Origin: Anisodus tanguticus
Taxonomy: Eukaryota; Streptophyta; Magnoliopsida; Solanales; Solanaceae
Direction of reading: 5' to 3'
DNA length: 64,000 bases
Assembly (NCBI GenBank): GCA_034509755.1
Contig: CM067541.1
Location: 24,930,501-24,994,500, forward strand
Positions 1 through 11,800 of the stretch are shown here, one piece after another. A program made the translations under genes and the position numbers. Numbering within the stretch: position 1 is the first letter of the stretch; each line of letters starts with the position of its first letter. The notes below the pieces were generated by a model. That model did not search any database and was not told the origin of the DNA. It worked only from the letters and a program-made list of their open reading frames with translations.

Positions 1-1124
1 GTATGTAACTTGTGTGAGAAAAGAAAAATTCCTCCATCAGTAAAATTTTATGGCTATTACTTTAAATATTGTTAAAAGTTATTTCAGTACAGTTAAGAAA
101 TTGCTATGCACAGTATTTTTGTTTCTCTATGACTGGTGTCCAAGTCAGCTTGCGTGTACCTCGACTATGCCACCGGGTACCTGATATCTCTCATCAACAC
201 AGATACCGGGTAACACTGTCTACCAAGGCTTAGGTTAATGGTAAGAATTTTTTCTGTTCTTGGTAGGCAGAGGGGGTGTTTACCAAAACTTTCTGGCCTT
301 AAAAGATACGTCGACTAGTTTTCCATATACTTGAAAATCGGTCAAGGGGATGTTTTTCAGCTTTCGTACACCTAGACCTCTACTTTCTGCTCCGCTTCCT
401 TATGAATAAAACCGGATTATTCTTTCACCAACAGAAGAAAGAACTACTTCAATAATAAACGCACCTCAGAAGATTACACTTTTTGGGGAAGGACCACTGA
501 TCCCTGATAATCAACCTTAGGGAACTCATGCCAAAATTGTTTTCATAATAGAGCAGTTAGATATCAGGAGGTCAGAAATTGACCCGTGGCTTATAGTTAG
601 TAGATCTCAAAATAATCAGAGGTACTACACTATTATTTGATTTCTTTTTTTTCCTCTCTTTCAGTTTATAGAATACTAACAGTTTTGCTAGAATCATTTG
701 ACCTTCTTCACATTCTAATCAATTGTTATATAAACAGTGCAACTTTTTAAACAAAAGGCAGAAATTACAAGAATAGCAGTAAGCCTGAAAGATATCCACC
801 TTATCTTAATATTTGCATTGAATGGATGAGGATAGGTGCAATAAAAAACTGATAAAAGAAAAACAAAAAACATAAATCACCACTGTCAAGAGAAACAAAA
901 TTGGAACACTTTCTTAAGTTATCTCTTTTGCATGGCATTAACTAAAGAGCCAAGAGCAATGCTGACAATCCATAGGAAAGCAGCAAGAAAGATAATGCCA
1001 TAAAAATGAAAATAACACTATAAAATCAAAATATAGCTACTCACCCATGGAATAATCATAAGCTGGTTGGAAACTGAGTACTACACTATCTAGGAAAATG
1101 GAAGTTATCACCGTGGGCAGCTTT
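1..1124. other. Non-coding flank 3' of the RH1 pseudogene, with an Au SINE piece
   Basis: I see no convincing coding exon here. Apart from the SINE fragment at about 133-252, the stretch is AT-rich and includes what would be the 3' untranslated and downstream region of the minus-strand RH1 pseudogene. Confidence 0.5.
133..252 (-). repeat. Au SINE fragment
   Basis: The stretch matches the 3' part of the tRNA-derived Au SINE read on the minus strand. It has the GGTGTCC...CAGCTTGCG block, the CCGGGTACCTG block and the ACCAAGGCTTAG block in the same order as the fuller copy at 3821-4015. The tRNA-like A and B boxes are not present, so this is a 5'-truncated or decayed copy. Confidence 0.7.
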
Positions 1125-1780
1125 TTACTTCTCCTTTCGCACATTTGAAGACTTCAATCTAATCTTGATTTTCTTAAACTTTTCTGATTCAATATTCTCT
1201 CTAAGTTTCTCCAACGCTAGAGAACAAAATGAAAAGAGGTTCAATCAAAAGGGCAGAATATCTGAAGAGTAATTGCAGAAATTGTGCTACTATTTTATTT
1301 TTCACCAAAAAGACTAGTAGGAGATCTCAAGGTTTAAGTGTAAGATCAGGCAAATAAGCTAGGCTGGTCTCTTCATAATTTTCAACATATAGTGCATCCC
1401 AATTGACTGCTCTGTAGAATGGTAAAAGAAAGTACCTGAGGTGTACACAGAGCAGAGTGACTCTCACTTCAGAAGAAACAGAATAGGTGGGGCAAGAGTT
1501 ACAGTCAGCTTTTTGTTACATCTTCTTGAAGCGCTTAATCTGCAAAAAATTAACATTAGAGAATTCTATACTTAAAGAAGAATTTGCTGCGAAAAGCAAA
1601 AATTTAGTGCTTTGAAGTCCCAAGTCAAACTCCTATACCAAAAAGTATATCATGGAAATGGTTGAGAAACTTGGTGGTAAACGCAGTTTATAGTTTGAGA
1701 TTAGATCATATATTTTTGCAAGTATGTTCATACATCAAACATATTATCCTAAAATGTTGAGCACTCCAAGTGCTGGACAG

Positions 1781-2089
1781 TTAGGATCACAATATGAATA
1801 CGAGCAGATTGAGAGTGAGGGAAGTGTTAGCTTTTATGTCAGCTTATGACCTTCAAGATCAGACCTCTTTCCCAATTTTGTGACCATTTGATGGTGGTGA
1901 AGCAGCTCAAGTAGTCATTACTATTAGAGCAAAACTTCATTTAGGATCACAATATGAATACGAGCAGATTGAGAGTGAGGGAAGTGTTAGCTTTTATGGC
2001 AGCTTATGACCTTCAAGATACCTCTTTCCCAATTTTGTGACCATTTGATGGTGGTGAAGCAGCTCAAGTAGTCATTACTGTTAGAGCAA
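1781..2089. repeat. 160-bp tandem duplication in an RH1 intron
   Basis: Two adjacent copies start at 1781 and 1941 with the same opening (TTAGGATCACAATATGAATA). They are nearly identical for about 150 bases; the second differs by a few substitutions and a 4-base loss. It lies inside the intron between the helicase exons at 1436-1539 and 2278-2482, so it is a recent local duplication within the pseudogene. Confidence 0.9.
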
Positions 2090-3820
2090 TTTTGTCCCAA
2101 AAGAAAAAGGTACTTATTATCCTAATATCAGGCTACAGTTAGATTCAGTACATCAGGCAATTTACAAAATTTTAGCTTCCTTTGGGGCCAGAACTTAAAT
2201 CTTATCACTAAATAGATCATTTAACGTTGGAAGGTAAACATCTTTAAAACTGCTGCTCATCATTTAAAAGGACATACCTCATCTATATGCATTAACGTAA
2301 AGCACCATCCACTTTGGCCCGCTCTTGCAGTTCGACCTGCCCGATGAATAAATGTTTTTATAAATGCAGGCATATCATAGTTTATGACATTTTTCACTCC
2401 TTCAACATCCATTCCACGAGTCATAACATCAGAGGAAATAAGCACTTGTACTTGTCCTGACCGGAAAGCCTTCAATGTCTTGCTGCAGGACAAAAGTTCA
2501 TGATATTAAATTGCAAGACAATAGACTTAGATAAGCAAGATCAATCACACTGGTGTTTTTGCACCACAACATGTGTCCCAAATAAACGTATTATCACCTT
2601 CCTACAACATCAAGTATAAGTATGACATACCAATTTTTTTTTCTCTACTTTTTATTTTATTTTCCATTTAATCCAATTTGCAAGTTCAAAGCTATAGTAA
2701 ATTAACCAAGATGCAACCACGACAGAACAATACCCAACATGCCCTTTCTTCTCCAACAACCTATAAAGATTTTTTATATAAAGCCAAAAACCTATAAAGA
2801 TTAACAGCCACTTGGACTAGGGTAGACAAGATTTCCTGTGAGATGCAGACATTTCTCATATGGCCAGGAAGATTGTCTCTTATGCATTTTTTTATCACAA
2901 AAATTGTCTCTGATACACAATTTTGGGCACAGCGGAAACTATCCCTTTTGTCAAAAAGCTCACAGCAAATCTTGCAAACAATCAAACAATGTAAAAGCTC
3001 ATAGCTAAATTGAAGTTGTTAAGCCAACGTATATACAGTACCTTCTTACAGATTGACGTTGAAGACGAGAATACTCCTTGAACTCAATTTGCAAATTGTC
3101 AAAAAACTTAAGCAAGGTGCATAATCTATGAGTGGACTCCACAGATGATGTGAAAACAATTGATTTCTCCCCTTGTAGACTTTGAAGAAGGGAAACTAGA
3201 TAAAGTGGTTTAAGCTTTGATTGACATAGCTACAGAAAAGGTAAAATCACCAATATCAATCATCTACTTGAGGAATAATGTCTTCCAAAGCAAAAGGCGC
3301 AAAATGGCAGCAATTCCAATGATATGCAATAGTAAACACATTTTCAGGCACATCAGAAAAGAGCAGATAATATATAGATAGAGCTTATTTCATTCAAGTA
3401 GCATAGCCCCACCAATTTAAAGGATTTGAGTTCTTCAGGAAGCTTGTAACGTCTTTCTCCAGTCGTCAAAAGAAGAGGATGATGCAAATCAAGCTGAGCA
3501 AGCTTACTAGGGTCTTGTGTTAGTGTGGCTGATAAAACCATCTTTGAAAGCCTTGGATAGGCTTTGCCCTTGAACCCTCTTTATGTGCCCCTGCATTAGT
3601 TTTCAAGCAATGCTTAAGAAAATCCCACATGTGAAATGGATAAAAAGAAAACAAGACAGGCAAATGCCTATGTGCACTTAAACCTATTCGATCCCAAGGA
3701 GCAAACTCAATGAACCATCAACTGATCAAAGGTAAACCTTCCAGCGAAGTTGCGTCCACTAATGCAAATAATACGGTGCCTTAGTTTTTGATAAACAGTA
3801 GATGCATCTCTTTTTGGGTG

Positions 3821-4015
3821 ACGGTGGTGTCCGGGCCAGCTTGCGTGCACCCCCACTATTCCACCATGTACCTGCTACCTCCCACCAGCATAGGTACCGG
3901 GTAATTTTGTCCACCAAGACTAAGCAGATGGGATAAAATCACATGGTTTTTATTATTTGCCTCCGCTAGAATTTGAACCCGAAATGTCAGGTTCTCTACT
4001 AGGTCACACCCTAAA
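3821..4015 (-). repeat. Au SINE, near full length
   Basis: On the minus strand the element has a tRNA-like A box (GGTGTGACCTAG), a B box (GGGTTCAAATTC, around 3970-3981), the AAGCCTTGG-type block and the CGGGTAC and GCAAGCTGGCCCGGACACC blocks of Au SINEs. It sits in the intron between the DETD exon and the SAT-motif exon of the RH1 pseudogene. Confidence 0.8.
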
Positions 4016-4440
4016 GTGCAACAGTAGATACATTTTCATGATTAAAAGAACAAGCAACTCAACAGTCAAAAGATATAGTGTCATTGTCGAAAGCAACAAA
4101 ACAAGACTTGAATAATCTGATCATTGCTTCTAGTATGATTAGAAAAATGTCATATGACGACTGAGAGAAAGATGTGCATCTAAAAAGGATTCCACATGTA
4201 AGCAATTCATAAGGGGGAGAATAGCATAAAACATACACTCTTCTGATTGTCTTCAATGAACCATAAGTGCAAGGAAGAAGATCATCAGCAGAAAGGAAGT
4301 TCCATCAATAGAAGAGCTGGTCAACTGAATACGGTAGGCAGCCAGGACTGATAAGCTTCCCTTAATAACCTATCTGTTTCGTCAACAACCTACACGATAC
4401 CATGTAAGTCAACCATTAGGATCTTTTCCTTATTTGTAAG

Positions 4441-4562
4441 TCTAACGGAAACAATCTCTCTACCTCCCACGGTAGGAGTAAGGTATGCATATAATACTAC
4501 CCTTCTCATACCCCATGGTGTGTGATTACACTTTGTTTGTCATTGTTGTTACTATATCGAGA
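4441..4562 (+). repeat. TS SINE / RTE LINE tail
   Basis: The stretch carries the Solanaceae TS block order: GGAAACAATCTCTCTACCTCCC, AGGAGTAAGG, TACCCTTCTCATACCCC, then a GTTGTT tail. TS SINEs and RTE LINEs share this 3' end in Solanaceae, so a short copy cannot be assigned to one or the other. Confidence 0.65.
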
Positions 4563-4631
4563 ATAATAAAGAAAAGGGGTAAGAGAAATACATACGAAAT
4601 CTATACCAAAGGTATTTGAAACTGAAGCAAC

Positions 4632-4915
4632 ACAACAACAATAACATACCCGGTGTAATGGCGTCTGTGGAGGGTAAGGTGTACGGAGACATCTAACTTT
4701 GTGTAGTAGAGAGGCTGTTTAGACTGCTAAAAAGAGGCGTAGTCAATGGAGTAATTCAAGGAAAATAAGATATCACAATGCAAAACAAATAAAGCAATAC
4801 ATAGGACACGCATCGCAAAATCTAAATAATACTAGGAAATGAAGAAGCTAGCCCCCTATCCCTCTCACAACTCAACTAGTGACTAATGTTCTATCCTAAT
4901 CCTCGACCACAAAGG
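4632..4915 (-). mobile_element. RTE LINE 3' end fragment
   Basis: On the minus strand this ends in GTTGTTGTT preceded by the TS/RTE tail. Further 5' it reads into a low-complexity TTTGTTTTGCATTGTG region and a block (plus strand CTAGCCCCCTATCCC) that also occurs in the LINE fragment at 38775-39118. It lies immediately upstream of where the RH1 relic stops, so it may mark the truncation breakpoint. Confidence 0.55.
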
Positions 4916-5717
4916 AATTAGTGTGTTGAGCAAAGTTGTTGAAGCTGAAGCAGGAAACAGAGAAAAGAGATGGAACTGAGAGATAACGGAGGGAATTTAA
5001 AAAGGTGAACTGCCATTTGGGTTAACTGGTTTTTTTTTTGTTTCGTTTTTTAAACCTGCCCGTTACTAGGAATTTTGGGTTGGTCCCAACTCCAAAAATT
5101 AAAATGGGCCCTAAATGTTATTTGGGTCATTATTTTGTGCCCTTCTTTATGTTTTGCCCCTCAACACAAATAATTTTTTTGTGGGACATAACTTTATATT
5201 TTCGGTTCTACAAGTTACAGTTCAATTCCTTAAAGAATTTATGTCCCACTAAGCATAAATTCGATTTTGAAAGTCAAAAATGAAAGATCAGTCCATTTGA
5301 AAGGAAAAAATGCAATTTCTTCTTATTTTTTTGTTCGTAAAAGTATATTCTTATTTTGGGTGAAAAGTATATTCATAAAAGTATATTCTTATTTTAAGAT
5401 CTCTCACGTGTAAAAATATAGTTCTTCTGAGAAAAAATTACATAAAACTAAACAAAAACCAATTGACCCCACAAACATAGACCCACAATCATGGTAGTTG
5501 GAGATAATTTTAGAGAATTATAAAAGAGTCTTTGTAATTATGGTAAACTTCGGAGTGAATTTGTGCAATTTAGACCATCCAAAATAAATGCACTTTGCCT
5601 ATGCCAGAATTAGTTGAAAAAGTTGGTGAAACCAATGCAAAATGCTCAATCACATTATAGAGTCATTGAATTGTTACTCACATTTTCATTAGTTTCTTCA
5701 ATTTCCTCCATTAAACA
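4916..5717. other. Upstream region of the EF-hand gene
   Basis: No coding exon or clear repeat is visible. The last 150 bases before the ATG at 5718 are pyrimidine-rich and plausibly contain the 5' untranslated region. No confident TATA box was found. The RH1 relic and the EF-hand gene point away from each other across this interval. Confidence 0.4.
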
Positions 5718-5791
5718 ATGGGCAATGCTTCTTCCTTGCTGACTCAATATGACATTGAAGAAGTTCAAGAACACTGCAATCACACATGTAA

Positions 5792-5829
<38 letters not shown>

Positions 5830-8800
5830 ATCTTTAAAAGGATACTTGTTACTAAAGTTTTAATCTTTTTTTGTGGGGTTTTAATTTCCCAGCAGGAGAT
5901 TCTTAAAAGGGTATTTGTTACTACCTATCTTTATCCTCGGTATTATATTGCTGTTGTTTTTAGTTGTTGCTGCTGCCTATTTTTCGTCTTTCTATGAGCT
6001 TAAGTCTCCCAGAAAATAGTCTCTCTACCTTCTCAACGTAGAGGTAAAATCGTACTCTACCCTAATTGTAATTTTTTTTGTGGGGTTTTAGTTTCCCAGC
6101 AGGAGATTCTTAAATATTACTGTAATATATATCAATCTTTAAAAGGATCTATTTGTTGCTTCTTTTATTTTGTATCTTGCTATTTTGTTGCCCACTTTCT
6201 TATAATCCTGATTAAGCGTATATACTGTCCTCCCCAGACCCACTTGTGGGATTGCACCGGGTATGTTGTTATTGTTGTTAATCTTTAAAAGGGTATTTGT
6301 TACTAAAGTTGTGATCTTTTTTTTTTGTGGGGTTTTAGTTTTCCAGTAGGAGATTCTTAAATATTACTGTAATGTATATCAATTTCTAAAAGGGTATTTG
6401 TTACTAAAGTTGTGATCTTTTTTTTTGTGGGGTTTTAGTTTTCCAGTAGGAGATTCTTAAATATTACTGTAATATATATCAATTTCTAAAAGGGTATTTG
6501 TTACTAAAGTTGTGATCTTTTTTTTTTGTGGGGTTTTAGTTTTCCAGTAGGAGATTCTTAAATATTACTGTAATATATATCAATTTGTAAAAGGGTATTT
6601 GTTACTAAAGTTGTAATTTTTTTTGTGGGGTTTTAGTTTTCCAGTAGGAGATTCTTAAATATTAATGTAATATATATCAATCTTTAAAAGGGTCGATTTG
6701 TTGCTGCTTTTATTTTGTATCTTGCTATTTTACTATCTACTTTCTTATAATCCTACGTCCGATACTTTTCTTTTGAGTCTATATCAGAATCAACCTCTCT
6801 ACCTCCCAAAGGTTAGGAGTAAGGTCTGCATACATCCTATCATTTTCAGACCCCACTTATGGGATTGCACTGGGTATATTGTTGTTGTTGTTAATCCTTA
6901 AAAGGGTATTTATTAGTACTAAAGTTGTGATATTTTTTCTGTGGGGTTTTAGTTTTCCAGCAAGAGATTAAAAAAAAAAGGGCAGCCCGGTGCACTAAGC
7001 TCCCGCTATGTGCGGGGTCGGGAAGGGCCGGACTACAAGGGTCTATTGTACGCAGCCTTACCTCACATTACTACAAGAGGCTGTTTACCAGTTTTATATA
7101 TATATCACTCTTTAAAAGGGTATTTGTTACTAAAGTTTTAATATTTTTTTGTGGGATTTTAGTTTCCTATCCTGAGCCGAGGGTCTATCGGAAACAACCT
7201 CTCTACCTCCCAAGGTAGGGATAAGATCTGCGTACACTCTATCCTCCCCAGACCCCAATTGTGGAATTACACTGGATATATTGTTGTTGTTGTTGTTTTA
7301 GTTTCCCAATAGGAGATTCTTAAAAGGGTATTTGTTACTAAAGTTGTGATCTTGTCTTGTGGGGTTTTAGTTTCCCAGCAGGAGATTCTTATATATATAT
7401 AAATATATCATTTTTTAAAAGGGTACTTATTTGTTACTAAAGTTGTAATATTTTTTTGTGGGGTTTTAGTTTCCCAGCAGGAGATTCTTTCATTGTACCA
7501 GAGGTTTTGCCAATTGGATCGAAATGGGTGTGGATTTATCTCTGGAGAAGAGTTTCTTTCAGTGCCTGAATTTGCTGTCAATCCTCTTTCTCAGGTTTTA
7601 TTGTTTATGTGCCAATTTCATGCAAAAAATATGTGCTTTTGTATAATTTCCATGTAGTTGTGCAACCCCAGATCCAATTTTCCCTATATGATTATGTAAA
7701 TATTGTTTTTCAGGATTTTATATCATCAACAACAACAACATACCCAGTGTAGTCCCACAACGTGGGGTCTGGGGAGGGTAGAGTATACACAGACCTTACC
7801 TCTACCTTGGTAGGTAGAGCGACTATTTTCGAGAGACCCTCGGCTCAAGACAAGCATAGCAGAAAAAAAAGTCAGACCCGGTCAAAAATTTAAAGCAGTA
7901 AGAAAATGTTGCTAGCAAACGCGAATACGTCGTGATAGCGCATCCTAAAAAGAAGCACTAACTACGCAGATAAATGAGATAAATCAAGGACATTCAAGAA
8001 CGCATAGCAGAAGAAATACAACTACAGAAGACTATAGAGCGATACTACGCCTATTCGTATGATATGTTAAGCATGCCTACAGTAATAACACTACACCTAC
8101 CCGTTTGTAAGCGTAAGTAGGACTACGCTTGACTACCTACTACCCTTCTAGCATAATCTGTGACCTCCACAACCCCCGCTCCATATCTCGTCTAATCACC
8201 TCGCCCTAATATTTATTCGGCCTACCTTTACCCCTCCTGAACCCGTCCATAGCCAACCTCTCACACCTTCGCACTGGGGAATTTGTGTCTCTTCTCCGCA
8301 CATGTCCAAACCATCTCAACCTAATTCCCTTATCTTATTCCCTTATCTTATCCTCCACCGAGGCCACTCCCACTTTGCTCCGGATATCTTCATTTCTAAT
8401 CCTATCCTTCCTTGTATGCCCACACATCCATCTCAGTATCCTCATCTCCGCCACTCTCATCTTTTGGGTGTGCGACGCCATGACTGGCCAACACTCCGCC
8501 CCATACAACATAGTCGGTCTAACCACCACCTATAAAACTTGTCTTTTCGCTTTGGTGGCACCTTTTTGTCGCACAAGACTCCAGATGCAAGCCTCCATTT
8601 CATCCACCCTTCCCCAATACGATGTGTGACATCGTCATCAATCTCTCCATTCCTTGGATAATAGATCCGAAGTACTTGAAGCTTACTTGCTTCGAAATGA
8701 CCTGGGTCCCAAGCCTTATACCTTCACGTCTGTCTCACGGTCGCTCTCGTTGCTGAACTTGCACTCCAAATATTCTGTCTTGGTCCTACTCAGCCTGAAC

Positions 8801-11800
8801 CAATTAGACTCCAGGGTCTGTCTTCAAACCTCCAGCTTAGTGTTCAGGACTATGACATCTGCGAATAACATACACCATGTCACCTCCCCTTGAATTTGTC
8901 GCGTCAGTCCATCCATTACCAAGGCAAATAAGAATGTGCTAAGCCCCCCATCCCCACCTCCCATGAAAGTAGGGAAAACAAGTTCCACAAGTGACATTCC
9001 ACATTGATTGTGTCTTCCAACCCTCCAACGCACCTCATCTTCACCCCCACCCTCATAGCCCCCCATCCCCACCTCCCATAGTATTTATCTAGATTATATA
9101 CAAATGTTTTTAAAATAATATGTTTTGCTTACGCACCGAACACAAGAAAATAAGTAAGAAATACACGTATTTCCTGGATAACATTTTCATTCATACCAAA
9201 CACACCCGAAGTTAGAAGTTTCTGGCATGCTTTCCCTCTTTCTCTTCTTTTAATTGCTTGTTTGGCGCAAATGAAATAACTTTTTGATTCTGGGTGCCTC
9301 TTTTGATAAATTGCTTTTTTGAGTTTTTGGTCAATGGCCAGCATTGACATGTGTCACAAACTCATTTTGGCAAATTTTGCCACAATAAAATTTTGTTCCA
9401 GTAAGGGGTAATTTATTCATCTTTTTTCTTATTGCAGAGGCTATTAAGGATGATAGATGGGTTAAATTTCAAAGAATTTGTTGCGTTCTTATCAGCATTT
9501 AGTGCTCATGCCACCTTGCAACAAAAGGTTGAATGTAAGGGCATTTTTTTCATTTTATGCCTTTGATCGTCTCTTTGAAATGCGTTAATCCAATCTCCTT
9601 TTTCGTTCAACTTTACTTTCTTCTGTTTAATTGTTTCTCCTATGCTGCCGTTCTTTCTTATTTTCAGTTATTTTTAGGGTTTATGATTCTGATGGGAATG
9701 GAAAGGTGACATTCAATGATATGCTGGAGGTCTTGCAGGATTTAACTGGATCATTTATATCTGAGGTTCAAAGAGAGGTAGTCTATGCGCTTTATATTTC
9801 CGATTATTTTGTTTTTTTATGATCTTTTTCTTAAATTTTCCATTCTGATACTTGATGCTTAACTGAGAATTGAAAAGTGATAGGAAAATAGGTAGAGTTT
9901 CTTAGTATCTTCTGCACTATTAATTCTAAAACAAAAGTGAATATTTATGAGCACCAGTTTTCTTAGTCGGTTAGTCCTACTAAAATTGCTGCGTAACAAT
10001 AAGGAAATAAATATAAATTGACTTCTAAGACAAGTATAAATTTCATCATTAGGAGATATTAAACAACTTGACCATAGACTTGTAGACAAGTTTTTTTGGA
10101 TTTTATTGTATTTAACAGATATTCTACTTGGATTTTGTTAACCATCCTTTGAAAAGGAGGCATAGAGAATCCCCTTGAAAACATTTACAAGTTAAATCAT
10201 TCTTTCACTTTTTTAAAGTTCCGTTTGCTTTCAATGTTTGCCTCAAGTTAAAGACAAGCTTGGTACAAAAAGGTGTGACCTAGCAGTTAATGATCCTAGA
10301 ATGAACCATGAAAGACACGGGTTTAAATCCTAGCAAAGGCGTGATAGTTAGGTGATTTCTTCTAATCTATCTAAGCCTTGTTAGATAAAGTTATCTGATA
10401 CATATGTTGGTACCATGGATTAGTCGAGGTGCGTACAAGCTACTTGGTACAACACTTCAATAAGAAAAATTCAAATATAGCCATTAAAGTAGTGTAGTTT
10501 GTCAACATCTTATGAGTGTTTGAGGAAGAATTAACTGCAATTCTCAGTTTTATGCAGCAATTGCATTTTTCTGTCTGTCTATGCAGCAAGTTTTGACTCG
10601 TGTTCTTGAGGAAGCAGGATACAGCAAGGATTCTTCACTAGTCCAATCTGACTTCCTGAAGGTAAATATTGGATATTTGACACTCAGACTATCTGTTTCT
10701 TCTCGCAAGATTCTGATTTATCTTTGACACCTTTTCTGATGGTGCTCTAGACATGCCATGATATAGTTTCCTTTCCTCTTGTCAAAATCTCTCCTTTTGA
10801 GGATATAATATGATAAATGTCACATTAAACCAAAAATTTAACCAAACTTTGCCTCATCTGCTTTACTGTTATGGAAGCGATGCTTGATAAGTTTAACCAG
10901 AGAGACCCTTGCATTTTTTCTTCTTTCCATATAGAGGCTAATAATAGGAAAGCGCTATGAGAAATGCCAAGCAGCTAGCTGATAGTCATCCTGAAACAAG
11001 GTTACATACAAAAGATCCATGTTGTTAGTTGCTGGACATAAACATAAAAGAGAGGTACAAGGTACCTTATGAAAAGCAAAACCAATAGACTACTAAGGCT
11101 CCATGGTGCGAGTTGAATTTGAAATTTTATGAATGTTTGAACAAGATTAAAGCATTTCCATATCTAATGTCAAATCCAAGCAGTTTTTGAAGGGGTTGCA
11201 AATACTTCTTTTAATTTTGGTAGACCAACTGGAACTATCATCGCTAAATCTAAACTTGAGAGCTGCTGAAATTCATGCAAACTGATATCTCTCTACGATG
11301 TTTGGTTTTTATATACTCAAAACTACAGACACACACCCTCTTCTCACACTAAACTTATCTAGACATCTATAGAGCTTTTCTCTTCTATATTTTGGCTTTT
11401 GGAGCAATAATTGTTGGTACTTTTTTATCAAACAACAATATCTCCCCAATCACCTACAAAAGAAGGCCCATTCCGAATTCACAGATTATTAATTCACAAA
11501 TAGTTCAGCATGAAAAATTGTCTATATAGTTATTTAGGAGTTAAAAGACTTTTGGATGACTAAAACTGCGGCTTACGATTTTTGTCTTTCTAATAAATGA
11601 GCAGGACATGCCATGATTTCTCTATTCCATCTTTTGGCCATTCACGCCATATGGAAAATTGAGAGTTGAATTTCTTGATCAGAGGGTTGGTGCTTGAATT
11701 ATTCTTTTCCTACTTGTTTCTTAGGGGGGAGAAGTGGGTAGAGTGAGGATTGACACTAATTCACTATAGAAGGGCCTGTAGGCAAGTTGAGATGAAAATT

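Larger units (their letters stand above)
1125..4389 (-). pseudogene. RH1: DEAD-box ATP-dependent RNA helicase RH1, 5'-truncated and multiply disrupted
   Basis: Five exons can be traced on the minus strand: 4237-4389, 3413-3590, 3042-3229, 2278-2482, then 1436-1539 with 1125-1216. They encode, in order, motif II (DETD, followed by RLLREAYQSWLP), motif III (VLSATLTQDPSKLAQ), the start of the second RecA domain (IVFTSSVESTHRL), motif V (SSDVMTRGMDVEG) and motif VI (HRAGRTARAGQ), and a short Lys-rich tail. This order and wording fit plant RH1. Exons for the Q motif and motifs I, Ia and Ib are absent upstream. Lesions by eye: two 1-base deletions in the DETD exon, an in-frame TAA just after the 3590 acceptor, a TAA early in exon 1436-1539, and a 2-base deletion later in that exon. 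Splice borders are otherwise clean GT-AG. I infer a non-functional relic. Sequencing error could explain one lesion, not all of them. Confidence 0.85.
5829..7457 (+). repeat. Intron-1 array of duplicated exon-2 acceptor modules, with LINE/SINE tails
   Basis: A module reading CTTTAAAAGGGTATTTGTTACTAAAG..., then TTTTTTGTGGGGTTTTAG, then TTTCCCAGCAGGAGATTCTT, recurs along intron 1. The last piece is the first 20 bases of coding exon 2 (7470-7489). Module ends lie near 5904, 6111, 6358, 6459, 6559, 6656, 6969, 7322 and 7390, before the true exon at 7470. From about 6285 to 6690 four units are strictly tandem with a period of 100-101 bases. TS/RTE tails interrupt the array near 5940-6060, 6163-6280, 6707-6896 and 7165-7293. 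Each module keeps a polypyrimidine tract and an AG. Confidence 0.9.

Noticed and set aside
6285..6690. Evenly spaced repeat units that could suggest a CRISPR-like array
   Set aside because: The whole 100-base period is repeated with no unique spacers, the context is a plant intron, and the unit contains the exon-2 acceptor.
8285..8629. Plus-strand frame of 114 codons
   Set aside because: It is antisense to RTE LINE coding sequence, which explains the openness.
10268..10340. tRNA gene suggested by A and B boxes
   Set aside because: The boxes belong to an Au SINE. There is no cloverleaf with anticodon arm, and Au body sequence follows.
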